The notes under the pieces were generated by a model. The model saw nothing but the letters and a program-made list of their open reading frames with translations. It was not told where the DNA came from and did not search any database. This document shows, in pieces, positions 12,308 through 25,786 of a stretch of 64,000 nucleotides of DNA. How positions within the stretch are numbered: position 1 is the first letter of the stretch; the number at the start of each line of letters is the position of its first letter. The DNA is from Nemania diffusa (taxonomy: Eukaryota > Ascomycota > Sordariomycetes > Xylariales > Xylariaceae): the NCBI GenBank assembly GCA_038501195.1, contig JBBPUQ010000009.1, forward strand, positions 2,790,001 to 2,854,000, read 5' to 3'. A program made the translations under genes and the position numbers.

Positions 12308-13013
12308 AGTATCGTCTGCTGTCGACTGTAGGTTGTTATAGACGACAAGCTTTGGAGAGGTGGGATGCCTTGGAGCTTTAGAAATTTAGTTATAGCGATA
12401 AGGAGGCGTGATAAGGAAGTTCAAAGGTAGCCAGGTATGTGTGGCTTAAGTGCAGGGCCCCAGCCACACAGCTCCAACGATCTTAGCTCATCCCACCGCT
12501 CATACCTTATTATCATTTTTAATTATTTTCGATGAGATGAGCCTTTCATCAATCATCTTGCAAATTCTTCAGGAGCTAAGGAGATTTGTATTGCATCGTC
12601 TTGTAATTAGAATTATGTCTGATTCATATCCTCGGTTATTATTATTAGAGGAACAACACGCTTAGCATTCTACCTACGCTTTTCGAGTCGCGATATGAAC
12701 TCGCGACAGTCTCGTCCATACCGCGAATGACAACGGGCATATCATATGATCTTAATGATCGTCATCTATAATAATAATGAATGCTATTCACTGGCTAGTG
12801 CGTAGGTAAGATGTGCCGGATAAATTACTTGACATGTCGAACTCTTTCCTTTCTGACGTTCTCTCGGAGCGGCTCGCACCGGTCGCCTGATGCATACAAA
12901 ATTTCTATCGTTCCAACAACTGCCAACCTTCACACTCCAGCACTCTTGTCAATTTGCGTTAAGCTTACTACTAAAGCACGTATATATGAGATTTATCCTT
13001 CTTATCTTTAGGA
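12308..13013. other. Divergent intergenic region (UTP11 / prolyl hydroxylase-like)
   Basis: Contains the promoters of both flanking genes. No further gene seen. TATATATGAGATTT at about 12979-12992 lies only about 30 nt before the ATG of the downstream gene, so it is not clearly a TATA box for it. Confidence 0.45.
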
Positions 13014-13886
13014 ATGGCTAAAAAGTCCACTGCCAAGAAGGTGACGCCTAGGAGCCATGTCACTGCATCCGTTGTTGGTGCCATTGTCTGCACCATACTT
13101 GCTGTATGGTTCTTTGGCCTGCGGTCGGAACCCGTACTGAACTCACCCAATTCGCTATCAGAATCATCGCAATTGAACGAATCATCTAGTAATCCACGGT
13201 GCGAAGATCAGAGCTACAAAACCGAGCTCATCTCACTCGACCCCCTCGTCATCTATATCCGTGACTTCTTCAACACTAAGGAAATCGATGACATTGTGCA
13301 AGCGGGAGAAAACCGCTTCAACCCCTCAGTGGTGAATCAAAATGGGAAAATGATCCAAAACCCGTACAGGACCTCGTGGAGTGCTGCTTTACCAGACGAG
13401 GATCCAGCTGTCCAGTGTGTACTTGAGCGATCGAGGAGATTCCTCGGGACTATGCTTGACCCAAATGAAGACGAAATGGGTGTGCCACAGCTTGTTCGGT
13501 ATACTCAGGGGCAGGAATACAATCTTCACCACGACTGGATGCGTATACCGCAAGCTGCATTCGACGGATCACCGCGGTCTTTCAATCGAGTTGCAAGCTT
13601 CTTCGTCATATTACAGGATAACTGTACAGGGGGTGAGACCTGGTTTCCCTTCATTAAAGCTGTGTCGCCTCAGCCAAAAGAACGAGAGGAAGGCCAATTA
13701 TGGCGCGAGCACGAAGATGGCGGCCTGGCTTTCAAACCAGTTGCTGGAAATGGTATCTTTTGGGTCAATCTATTTCCTAATGGCACGGGTGACACGCGAA
13801 CTGTGCATGCTGGATTACCGCTCACCAGTGGTTTGAAGACTGCGATGAACATTTGGCCGAGGCAGTATCGTCCTAATTCACAATGA
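13014..13886 (+). CDS. Prolyl 4-hydroxylase alpha-like 2-oxoglutarate/Fe(II) dioxygenase
   Basis: Single exon, 290 residues. A hydrophobic helix at about 17-36 after a Lys-rich start makes a type II signal anchor, placing the catalytic domain in the ER/Golgi lumen. The double-stranded beta-helix domain shows the iron ligands HHD (His172-x-Asp174) in YTQGQEYNLHHDW, the distal His265 in TRTVHAG and the 2-oxoglutarate Lys275 in SGLKTAMNIWPR, the arrangement of P4H-alpha enzymes. It should hydroxylate a prolyl (or similar) residue in a protein or peptide; the substrate is unknown. It ends shortly after the NIWPR block, as usual for short fungal P4H-like proteins. Confidence 0.92.
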   Translation: MAKKSTAKKVTPRSHVTASVVGAIVCTILAVWFFGLRSEPVLNSPNSLSESSQLNESSSNPRCEDQSYKTELISLDPLVIYIRDFFNTKEIDDIVQAGENRFNPSVVNQNGKMIQNPYRTSWSAALPDEDPAVQCVLERSRRFLGTMLDPNEDEMGVPQLVRYTQGQEYNLHHDWMRIPQAAFDGSPRSFNRVASFFVILQDNCTGGETWFPFIKAVSPQPKEREEGQLWREHEDGGLAFKPVAGNGIFWVNLFPNGTGDTRTVHAGLPLTSGLKTAMNIWPRQYRPNSQ

Positions 13887-14308
13887 GTTATTTAATTAGT
13901 TGAACTAAGTAACACATTTTGGAAGAGCTCTCACCTTGTGCCTATGTAACATGTTATGAGTTATCAGAATACTATTTGCCCTATATAAATAGGACATTCA
14001 GAATATCTCGTCGCCCAGGCAAGGAGCTAAGTCCGGAATCCCTTGATGCTTAGGAAATGAAAAAAAAAGGAGGCGCGTAAACAACAACAAATAAGCCCTA
14101 ATAAGCAAATCCGAACATTTCTAAGTCCCGACACCTATAAACGTTTCGTAGTAGATAACTTTTTTAAAATAGGACATGAGGTACCGGATCTTACCCGTAC
14201 TTTAGTAGCCCTCGTTGACAAACTTTCGACGCACAAACTTCCACTATCAGCGGCTCACTAACATTAGCGTGCCAAGAACGACAAAAAGTATCCATCTTCA
14301 TCTTCAAG
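13887..14308. other. Intergenic region left of the tRNA gene
   Basis: No gene seen. An A8 run near 14060 and A+T-rich DNA; should include the 3' UTR of the hydroxylase-like gene. Confidence 0.4.
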
Positions 14309-14313
14309 AAAAA
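14309..14313 (-). terminator. RNA polymerase III terminator of the tRNA-Ser gene
   Basis: A T5 run on the minus strand, 12 nt after the tRNA discriminator base; this is the expected Pol III stop. Confidence 0.75.
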
Positions 14314-14325
14314 GAATTGTTTGAT

Positions 14326-14443
14326 CGACTAGGGCCTGATTTGAACAGACGCTCCCGAAGGAAGTAGATTTCGTTTTAGTTTCCTGATTGAATCAATCGT
14401 TGTAAATTCGAGTCTACCGCGTTAACCACTCCGCCACCTAGCC
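14326..14443 (-). tRNA. tRNA-Ser(CGA) with 37-nt intron
   Basis: Read on the minus strand, every arm of a class II tRNA forms. The acceptor GGCTAGG pairs with CCTAGTC. The D arm is GCG-GAGTGGTTAA-CGC. The anticodon stem GTAGA pairs perfectly with TCTAC after removal of an intron at 14370-14406, placed one base 3' of the anticodon as in eukaryotic nuclear tRNAs; the loop CTCGAAA gives anticodon CGA (Ser, codon UCG). The extra arm is TTCC-TTC-GGGA and the T arm GTCTG-TTCAAAT-CAGGC. The discriminator is G, as in Ser tRNAs. Mature length is 81 nt before CCA addition. The A box (in the D arm) and B box (in the T arm) are present. The long variable arm plus G73 make Ser much more likely than Leu. 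Confidence 0.93.
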
Positions 14444-14876
14444 TGTGTTTCACCATGTTGCATGCTGGATATGGAAACATCTCGGGGGTATTACCACTAA
14501 TCTACGCGACGTATTACTACCTATGTCAATTTCCTAAATAGTTCCAATATTTACCGTGCACTATTATACATACTTGGGGGACAGATTTGCGACCGGAGTA
14601 GTTGCATTAGTATAGGTACCTAAGTCATAAGATCTTCTCTGTTTATAATACCACCTCTCGGTTTAATCTCTATGGCTCTGTAGGTATCCGAAAAAGTTTA
14701 TATTCAGCTGGAGGTATATGGACATCTCCCACTGGAAGTTCACTGCTAACCAAATAACTCATCACTCTATCTCGGAGCTTAAACACGTACTGGTACCTGT
14801 CCACTGCCTGATATATTTTCCATCCTAGACTTTGAAGCCCTATGTCTCTCTCGACCATTGCGCGTCAATCAATCTT
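14444..14876. other. Intergenic region right of the tRNA gene
   Basis: Nothing recognised. Should hold the upstream side of the tRNA gene and the 3' UTR of the dioxygenase gene. Confidence 0.4.
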
Positions 14877-16051
14877 CTAACCGTGACTGGGTGGAGGGAA
14901 TACAATAGCCATGAAGTTAAAGTTCGGGTTGTTATACCCACCACCCTCTTTCCAAGTAGCTGCGTGCGGCGCGTAGTAGTCCCAGTTCGACGACGTGTTG
15001 AGGCCAAGCTCGGCCCAGACGAATAGACCGTTGGAGAGACCATTGCCGAGTAGGATGTAGTTCGGGAACGGGTCGTACTTGGAGGTCGCGGCATACCCCG
15101 TGAACCCGTCTCCCAGATTGGTCGTCTTCGGGATGCGGTTCGTGTTGTACGGCGGCGTCGCCTCCACGGCGTCGCGCAGCGCCTGGTCGAAGAACAGCTG
15201 CGAGAGGTGCGCGACGCGCCCGCCGGTGTAGGTGCCGTTGGGCAGCGTGGTGGCGCCGACGTGCGCGATAAGGTGCTGGTGCGTCGCGCGGCCCTGGTAG
15301 TGGCCGGGGAACACGGTGTCGAAGGAGACGACGCCGTCGGCGTCGGTGGGCTGCACGCCGCGCAGGAACGTGGTGCCCAGCCCGCCCTCGCCGGCCGCGC
15401 TCACGCCGCTGTAGATGCCCGTCGCGTTGCACGACCACGTGTCGATCAGCAGCTGCGTCGCCGGCTTGCACGTGTTCACGTCGATGAACTGCAGCTCCAC
15501 GTGCATCGGCACGCCCACCGTCTGCTCCACCACGTCGGAGCGGATGTGCTCCTGCGCGACGAAGTACGGCCCGTTGGCGTTGTCGGGGGTCAGCACGCAG
15601 CTGGTGTTGGAGCCGAAGATCTCGGCGTTGGTCGAATTCCTGTTCAAGCTGACTGTGTTCGTCTTATCGTGGCTTAAAGCTGCCCATTGTCGGAGTGAGG
15701 CGGCGTCTCTTCGATGAAGCCACGTCGCTAATCATATGAGTTTTTGGCCTAATTTATCATTCTCGAGCTGGGTCTGTTGGCTTGCTTACCATCATCAAGA
15801 CTCCTCTCTTTACGCAGCCGTGCGAAAGTTGCTGCTCGGCGAGCGATAGCTCGTTCTTTCCGTGCCTTGACCTCTGGGTCATTCTGGCACGCTTCCAGGG
15901 CCCTAGAGTTGATCATATTGACCACGTGGGCATTTGCCACCTCGTCCTTGATCTGTCGCTCACTGAGATGCTCCCCAGGGTGTGCCGAGGCCGTGGAAGC
16001 CAGCGACAGCACTACGGCCACGCCGGCTGCGAATGACGAGATGAACACCAT
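14877..16051 (-). CDS. Secreted intradiol ring-cleavage dioxygenase
   Basis: Non-haem Fe(III) enzyme that opens catechol-type rings between the two hydroxyls; secreted fungal members act on lignin- or tannin-derived aromatics. Exons 15790-16051 and 14877-15727 (intron 62 nt) give 370 residues. The ATG at 16051 is preferred because the upstream in-frame codon is TTG. Residues 1-22 are a signal peptide (cut near ASA-HP). The N-terminal HPGEHLSERQI and the WLHRRDAASLR segment, which appears only after splicing, are typical of this secreted family. The catalytic core starts at about SCVLTPDNANGPYFV. Fe ligands are visible as Tyr in GIYSGV and Tyr/His/His in FPGHYQGRATHQHLIAHVG. The enzyme may work with the nearby secreted protease and glucuronoyl esterase on plant cell walls, which is inference. 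Confidence 0.93.
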
Positions 16052-17464
16052 TCTCAAGATCTCGCTTTCGACAGATGAGAAGAACTGAGATGTCTAGCCC
16101 TAGACGCCGGCTTCACTTTTAGGTACCATAATCCCTCGGGGTCCTCGGCCCCTTTAAGCTAAGATCTGACCTCATGGCGGGTTCAACTTGGCAGCCGTTC
16201 AGATTCGTTTTTATTACTTCCTTTCCTCATGTGGTCGCCAAGAATACACATCAAGGATATATATCGGCAGACTACGGTAGGTGTAGCAGTGGTAGTCGGC
16301 AAGGTGCGACGGCAGGAATAACATTTCTTCCTGTCACCCCGTCAGATGACTTGTCGGTTGATCGAGGACTTTCTGGCTCCGAACTCAGCGTCTGAGTTTA
16401 TCCGGATGGTGCCACATCCTGTTTTATACTAATACCAGTTTCGCGTACTATATCCAGCTCGCTAGGTGTATCCAATAGTACGGGGTTCCCTTATGAGGCT
16501 AAATTTCCCGATGACATTTCCCTTCTGCTGACAGGTCGGCCTTCATGCACCCCAGATATAAACATGTATCCACAGTCACGAAGACTTACTTGCCGGGGCC
16601 AATAAGGCACAGCCTTGCTAAGACTGTGGGTATATGCTTTCGAAGATAGGTCTTATTCCTACGTCAGTCCATTATTACCTGACGACTGACGATTGATCGT
16701 AAAGAATATCGGTAAATACAAATTGCGTGCTCGCTGTGACGTCGCGTCCAAATGCACAAAGCAGATTTCAGGAGCTTATCATTCATAACGAGTTTAGCAA
16801 GACATAATTCTGTTCTTAAAGTCAATGAGAATCCTGGATAACGTTGGTGGATTGGATAAGAAATCATTTCAATAAATATTTTACAACTATAAAAATAAAA
16901 GATTTCAGTGAAGCTCCGGAAATTAATGATAGTCGCTGCGCGATGCCGCCGCTATCCTTGAAATCGAAATCGTGTTAGTTGGCAAGTTAAGTTGGGACTG
17001 TTAAAACTCACAGTTATCGCTTATATGCTAGCAAGAGGCATAACTTAAGATTATAATTATCAAAACGCACGAGAGGGGAGACGATATTATAGAGTCTACT
17101 TAGAGTATCTCAATAATTCTATAGAAAATCCTTCTCTTTTAGGCTGAGGGCCGCTAAGGTTTGGACCATTTGATTACATATAGATGTAACAATAGGGGCG
17201 AAAAAAATGTTACGGCCTATTGCCTATTTACAGCTTACTATGGTGTTGGCCTGTTTTCACTTTCGCTAATTCGTTCTCCGATAATTTTATAATAACTTCT
17301 GTGATATAGAAAACTAGCTACCCAAGTCGTGCGCGTGGCTTCGCTCAACAGTCATGCTGCCTTATTACTCCCATGACCTCATCAGATGTACAGCCCTGAA
17401 CCATATCCAAAATTGTGCGAGTCCTAGACGATTCAGCAGATCAAGGCCTTGTCGGCATGGTAAC
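16052..17464. other. Intergenic region, about 1.4 kb
   Basis: No gene supported. Becomes A+T-rich from about 16.86 to 17.3 kb. Contains the promoter of the dioxygenase at its left end. Confidence 0.4.
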
Positions 17465-18792
<1,328 letters not shown>

Positions 18793-18887
18793 CTTGCAGG
18801 GTAGGTTAAATGGAATGGTCTGTAGTCTGTGAAGCGAAAGCTGTGAGGACCAAAGGAAGATCCTAGAGATAGGGTTAAGACGATCCC

Positions 18888-18895
18888 ATTATATA
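18888..18895 (-). promoter_or_regulatory. TATA box of the subtilisin gene
   Basis: TATATAAT on the minus strand, about 96 nt upstream of the start codon; a typical distance for a strongly expressed fungal secreted-protein gene. Confidence 0.5.
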
Positions 18896-21800
18896 GATTC
18901 TCAGACCCCTTAGATATAAAGCCTCAGACCGGCCATGATGTTGCACAATATCTGCCAAGTCATTCATCACATAGCCAAGAGTTGATAAGTTTCCCAACTC
19001 AGGTCAAGAAGACTTCTAGAGTGAATAGAACTTGTAACCCTCAAGGTACCAGTCAGAATGGGGAAGGAGTCAGGCGGACGAGTTGGGTGGAGGGTGGTGA
19101 TGGTAAAGGCTAGGCGATGATATCTTCTCGTCGTATCCTTGGCGGCGTAAAGTGTTAACGTAGCTAGGTGTAATCCGGGCCGCACGGGGGGACTAACAGC
19201 GGTTCGTTGCTGTCGTGATACCAGTAAGGATCACAGCATAAGTGATGGCGGCCAGTCGATTCCACCAGGACTCCAACTTGATCACTGAATACGAAGCCGC
19301 TGTTCCGTGATCCTCCAGATGCCTGACACAACGATCATCGCACAGCTGCTCGGAGGTCTCCGGATCGGCACGCCTTGTGTCTACAGACTCCCACAAGCTG
19401 GGAACGTCGAGCCAGCTGATGCAGGAGCCACAAACGGTGCATGACACATGGAATGGCTGCTTCCCAAGGGTGCGGATGGCCATCGTGGGGCGATGGAACA
19501 TCCGTCAAGTATTGCAGCAACTAGCTCTCAGATAGGAAGGCGATCGGTAACCATGAGGCTCGGTGACCCGCTCAGGCTTATACTTGAATCCCTACCTCAT
19601 ACACTCAACTGATAGGCGGGCAAATAAATCTAAGCCTCTTTCATCACCAGTCGCTTAAATTTGAAGCCTTGTTTATGCTAATCTGGTTGACAGGACTCGC
19701 CTATAATCGAACGACGCAATATACTGCTAACAAGCTGAAAGGGAATCATACGCATCAACTTGAGGCATGCTCGAGCGCATGCCTCTGTGTTGGGGTTCGG
19801 AGATGTACAGATTAGGTTGCCGGGTGGTTTTCTAGTCGTCTACTCAAGACTATTACACAAGGTGCCTTTCCGTAGTTGGTAAATACGATATTAGTACTAG
19901 ATAATGGCATCCTTTTGAAAGCACAATAAACCAGTCTATCTGGGGGCCAGTCGATCCCGCTTACGTACTAACTAACGATAGCCCAATGGCCCTGCTAGCG
20001 ACTGATTGGCAGGATCTCGATGAGTTCGATTGGTGGTTCTTGGCCATTTCTTGGCTCTCCTTGAATTAACTTCACAGCTGCCCTTTTAGTATTCGTGGAT
20101 GCAGAATATCCTACCTCAATCCATGGTAAGTTGAGATGTCATCGAAATGGTATAATATGACGATGTATTGGCATTTTAGGCCAGTCTTCGGTGCCAATCC
20201 CGAGTGAATATACCCAACTCCTTCTATATCCTGAGGCGACGAACCTACCCGACTACTAACGCAAGGACCTAAGTAGCGGAGTTCTGACAAAGCCTGTACA
20301 GCCAAAAAAGGAAACAAATTAAACTACAGAGGAGGATGCACTGTATTATAGGTATCTTCGCTCAGGCAAAGTTAAGATATATGATGCAGCTTTCGCCGAA
20401 CGTTATTTGAACGATGGGTGCATGATTGGATGGTCGGATCAATTTCCTTGGCATACAGGTGCTGTCAATGCCAAGGCGACATAATGCTACAGTAATATCT
20501 ACATCCAAGACATCGCTAGCGCTTGAATAGAGAAGTACGTTAACTATTGTGGCCAATACTCATTCGCGAGCCACACCAAGGCAAGCAAAGTGGCTTGTAC
20601 TAAAATAATGCACATATAGTGAAAAGATAGTAAACGATGCTCGTTACTGAAGCCAAGGCTAGAGACGACATTATTAGCTGAGACTGGGCACCCTCAAGGT
20701 CCTCACGCGTCTTGGTTGCTCAACGGCCTTCCTCTTCTGGCTTCTATTGGTACCTCGATTCAGCGTCTCATGAACATGAGGGCATAGCGTCTATGCGATG
20801 CCGAGATCCGATATGGTATTATTCCCCTAACGGCCAAACAAATGAGATCGATAAAGTAAATGGCATAGCGAAGAGGGGATATCTCGCCATAGTGACGACC
20901 TTCCGAGGATTATTAGACCCGAGCATGTGAAAACCCCCGGGAGTGTGAACTATACAGGAAATGAGTTCAAGGTCTAGACTCGAGCTCAAGAAGGAGAAAT
21001 GTGCTACTTGAAAAAAACATGTCGGAAATTTCGGCACAATATTAAATCTTGTAATACTTTACTAAGATACGACAATATATCAGAATCGTAGAGTCGTCTT
21101 CCCCTCCGTGGCTGATGATTTTCCATGAAGGTCCGATTCACAGCCTCAACGTGGCGTTTTACGGCCACCCTTTCAGTAATACTCCTTGTTTCAACATACC
21201 GTATGTTCCAGATGTGGTTGGCCTCCGATATAGTAGCGGGGCAGAGCCCGTGGCGCGCCGTGAAAATAACTCCGAAGCCGACGGCCCGCAAAAAAATCCC
21301 GCCGGCTCTTTTACGGAAAATTAATTTGCGCTACTAGAATCCTTAACTAGGACGCGTATGTGGTACGAGCCATAGCACTGGGAAAGGTGCGGAACCTCCG
21401 AATCATGTAAGCAGCCATCTACGTAGTTGTAACTGGCGAATGGCCAACGTGAGGCTGTGCTTTAATGTGTCACTTGATATAAGTGCCCAAAACCTTCCGA
21501 AGGAATCAGAGGTAGTTGATTTAAGTAGGTCTCAGCTATGTTTAATGCGTTAGATGAAATATAGGTGACTGTTCTCGGCGATAATGATTCCTTACTAATG
21601 TCCTAGGCGAGGTTAAAAGGGAGTTTGGTTGGATCGGAAAGCGAAAGTAATACAAGAGCACGTTACGTAACTCATTAATTGCGCTGACAAGGTGATTTGA
21701 AGAACTTATTTAATGGACTTGATTTGAGACTTCTACTTATCAATATTTCTCAACACAGTGATAGTGCCTAGACGAGTGAAAGGTAGCTCTAAGTTAGAGG

Positions 21801-24800
21801 TAGATAATAAGAGTTAATAGTTGAGCTTATGTATCAACTTTTATTTCTGACTACTGTAGTGTGTTAAAAGCCGAATAGTTTATCTAGTAAGATGGGAACC
21901 GAGAGTGTTGTATAGCCACTTCAATCAGATCGTGTATGTGTTGGTTTCCTTTTCTTCTAATTGGGTTCTCCTCTCGATGTGGTGGCTGTCAACACTGCTC
22001 GAGCTACTCCTACCTAGCTGCGATGCTAAACATTGGGATATGAGTCTTCTAATCTTGCGTTCTCATAATTTGCGTACCGTCCTTTTTCTTATTTTGCATA
22101 TAAATGTTGAAGTGTTGGTATGGAAGCCTCCAGGACTAGAGGCTCTGGCATCCGAACTTGAAGTTCTCCATATGACGTTTACTTTGTAAAGCGGAAACTT
22201 TATATAAATCTCACCTTATAGAGTTCAAAAGAAATTATGAATTAAAGCTATCGTTACAGCATATTGGGAATAATCAAAATAATAAAAATGTAATTTATAC
22301 ATTTATTATTAATAAAATAAATAATGATAATATATAATATAATTGATAAGTGCAGTCTGAAAGTAGTGGTAGAAAGTGAGATGTCGATTGAATAGGGGAA
22401 AGAACCCGCAACAGCCATCAGCTTGTAGAAAGGAGCCAGCCTAAAATCCGCTTGGTATATATAATATTAGACGCTAATCGTCCTATACAAGTTTAAGCCA
22501 GCTTTGTGATTTGAAGCCCGAGGCGTTTCAATGTTAACCGGATCCGACCAGAATTGAAAGATCAGTTTCTAAGCTCATAGGGCATACTCACAGCGTTTCC
22601 CCTTTCCCATTCGATCCTAAACCTAATGCTTGACGCCTGATCTAACCCGTCAAGGTAGCCTATGATGCGATTGTCGTACTGAGAGAGACTTGGCCACCGT
22701 TGCTCTACCCTGCAAGTGAGGGTATATGGCTAGCTCTGCAGCTCTGAAATCAGCATATAATGGAATATCCGTTGTGCGAGATTAGCGGCTTTGTCACATG
22801 GTTCATCCTATGGAGCGAGAACAGAACACGTTCTTGGCAGAATTGCTCATTTTTAATGCCCCTATTACTAAGGCAAGTGTTTATATTGACTCGAGCGTGA
22901 CTACCTCAATATCGTAAGATATTCCGCTCGATCTTGTATGTAGCATGCACTGGTTGAGAGGGCAGAAGAGCCGCCGTCATCAATAGTTTGAGCTATTCTT
23001 TCCGGAAGATCGATAACAGAATTCTACCTTTACACCAGCCAACCCCTGAACCGAATTGTTTGGTTTAATCCCTGGATGATATTGCCCAAGAGGCTATGAA
23101 ACTGACACGAAATAGTCTCCTTGATAATAGCAGTTTAAGTGTATTTAAAGGCCCGCTGCTCCCCTCTGCCGGTTCAGTACCCTGGAACCCACTCTAGTAT
23201 CCCCCCCTTACGCTAATGTAGGCTGGCAGGATTATATATCTAAATTCAAATTTTGTGCTCTCTAGACGTTCTATACACTCATCATGTCTCCTGGGGGTTC
23301 ATTACAGCACGCCAACGCCATGGGTCTATAAAATTGTACACACTCTCGGGGTGTATCTTCTTCGACGTCTACTAACGCTGGCGGTCGCTCCGTCCCCGAT
23401 CAGAGGTATTCGATGCCAATAATTTATAGTACCATTCTTCGCTGTGTTAGGCGAAGAGGTGGCAAGTGCATATTGAGGGTGATGCAGGACGCACCATCGT
23501 ATTTTTGCTAATCATTAAAGAAATTGCTCACCGACGACTCAGTTATTTCCATGCTCCCTTTCTCCCCAACTAGATAGCCAGAGCCTTACATCCTCAACAA
23601 AGCAAAACCTGGAAGTTCTGAAAAGTGCCGTGGGACAAGCCATACCGTCTCAAACGATTTGATCAAACAGAAATCGCACGATCTTCTCGACTCATTCATC
23701 TTCGAGCCAGATTACGCCATCACCCACCTAGAATAGAGTGTGACAAGGGCTAATAATCTAGGGCTTGGAACAAGGTCTATTCAGCTAATAATTATATTAT
23801 CTCTGGTCTCACAAGGACCATGGTCCTCCTCTCCCTTTCAGTCAGGGAGAGACCAGTCCTATTTGTACCCAAAGGTTCTAGGCTACAGTCCTTACAATCT
23901 AGCTCTCCTTGCATAGAGTTGTAGGTCTAGGTGACCTGTCACCTCCAATACCGTCGGGCGCAACAGCTTCCTGAGCGTCTTGGCAGTCCTGACCGTGTGA
24001 CAGCCTTACAGATGGGGTGACATGTTATTATTAGATAATTCAATCAGTTTCTCGTTAGTTGCATAGTGAATCTCAGCACATCCGAAGATATAAAATGAAT
24101 GGTCAGCTGCTATGTTCCTTCAGTATCCCCTCCCCACATACCCAAAATATCATACATGTTCTTTGCAAGCATCTTCGTAACTCTCAACAAGTGACTTTCA
24201 TCATCTCGGCCTGCATTATCAAACGAAAATCCGCACAACCGATAGATCAGATCCAAGACCCTGCCTTCACACATAAGCACATCGTCCAGTGCCAGCAGCA
24301 ACAGCATGGCTGACACCTCGTCGAACCATGACTTACGCGTGTTAACGAGCATACCAGGACGGGGAATTCACCCTTCAAAGCTTGTAAAGATACTACAAAC
24401 TCGGTTTGGTGATAACTACACACTTGAAGTCAGTATTCCATAATGCTTTCTACGTGGCCGTTTTTGACGTGTTTTAGATGCGGGACGATACATACAAAAT
24501 CTTTGCAAAATCTAAGATCACGGATACTGAGATAAAACAATGCTATTATCGGCATAAGGTTGTCGATGAACTATCACATTGCGTAGCCACACGGCTGGAT
24601 TGATGGCTCCGTTGAATGCTTTCGCAGTATTTATGAATATATCACCACAACTCCTAGTAAAGAGCTAGGGATAATTTTCTTGAGAGACAAGTACCTATGC
24701 GCTGGGCCATAAGGTCGTGGATTATTCAGTTAGAGGATCTGGACGAAGAAGAGCGAAAGCGAAGCGGGGCTGGTGTTGGTTGTCCTTTGGTACTAGTCTA

Positions 24801-25786
24801 ATGCATTGTCACTGTTACTTTTTCCTATATTCTATTTCTAACCGTGTTTCGAATTGACCTGGGGAAAAAGCCAATCTCCGTGAGGATGAACTTTGATTCG
24901 CTTGTGGCGAGGTCTGTCCCCATTCTTGTGATCAAGGCTTGCCGGTAAAGACGAGGAAGGTATAGCTCTAAATACTAGTATCGGGGTGTTATTTTCCTCT
25001 GCCTATTTAACAAGTCGGCCGCCTAGTAGTCGCCTTATTACATGACTGCTCAACTTTTTAAACAACCACTATAACCCCCCACCCCCCTCTTTGATCTTGT
25101 CGCGAAAGGTAGATAAGGATTTGGGTAGCAGGCTTCGGTGTTCGGTGTACACACTCAGGGTTATATAGCACATCACTAACAGCATTTCCTCGATAGGTTG
25201 ATACCCGCTCCTCAAGACTATCATACTCGGCTCTAATGTTCCCTCCACCTGCATTGGTATTTATAGGTCATGGCTAAAGAAGAGATGAGCTGGCGATTCC
25301 CGGCTAAAGTGTACCAGAGGCCAACGTCACAATGGGAAAGGACGCGTGCGACTAGACTTTGGATAACCAACTGCCCATAGTTGACATTTGCCAAAAACAC
25401 TTTAAACTCCTTGATGAGAGGCTTGACTAATTGATGAGGAGAGAGAGTACATAGATACAGAAAGAGTGAAATGGAGGTCGATTATCCGACATTTATATAT
25501 ATTCGGGGCTGTCCTGTTGCAATAGCAAAAACGCCCAGGCTCGGCAAACCCGCCGGCCGACCGAAACAGCCGGATCACCATAATACCCGGTTGGCAACCG
25601 GGGTGACGGGACCGCGATATGGGGTATGCTATGGGGATCAAGATTCCGCAGTGCTATATAAGAAGTCACCTCGGCTACCCGTATAGAAAATACATAGCTA
25701 CGGAGGATATCGCTAGTCTTCAAGTCGCCTCACGTCACAAACTTATACGTTTGAAGCAGAGTCCTAGCCACGCGTGATCAACCAAC
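18896..25786. other. Gene-poor region of about 7 kb
   Basis: No exon chain of any family I recognise on either strand; open frames are all under about 105 codons. Base composition is mostly ordinary, apart from an A+T patch near 22.25-22.35 kb and a C-run at 25.07-25.09 kb. A hairpin CTCTCCCT...AGGGAGAG lies at about 23829-23851. No long inverted repeat of transposon type noticed. It could hold decayed genes, a long non-coding transcript or genes with many short exons that I cannot see. Confidence 0.4.

Noticed and set aside
14932..15471. 179-codon minus-strand and 156-codon plus-strand frames (also 15207-15677)
   Set aside because: Alternative frames of the G+C-rich dioxygenase exon.
19193..19501. 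102-codon minus-strand frame with several cysteines
   Set aside because: No signal peptide, no family resemblance and no splice partners; too short to call a gene without transcript data.
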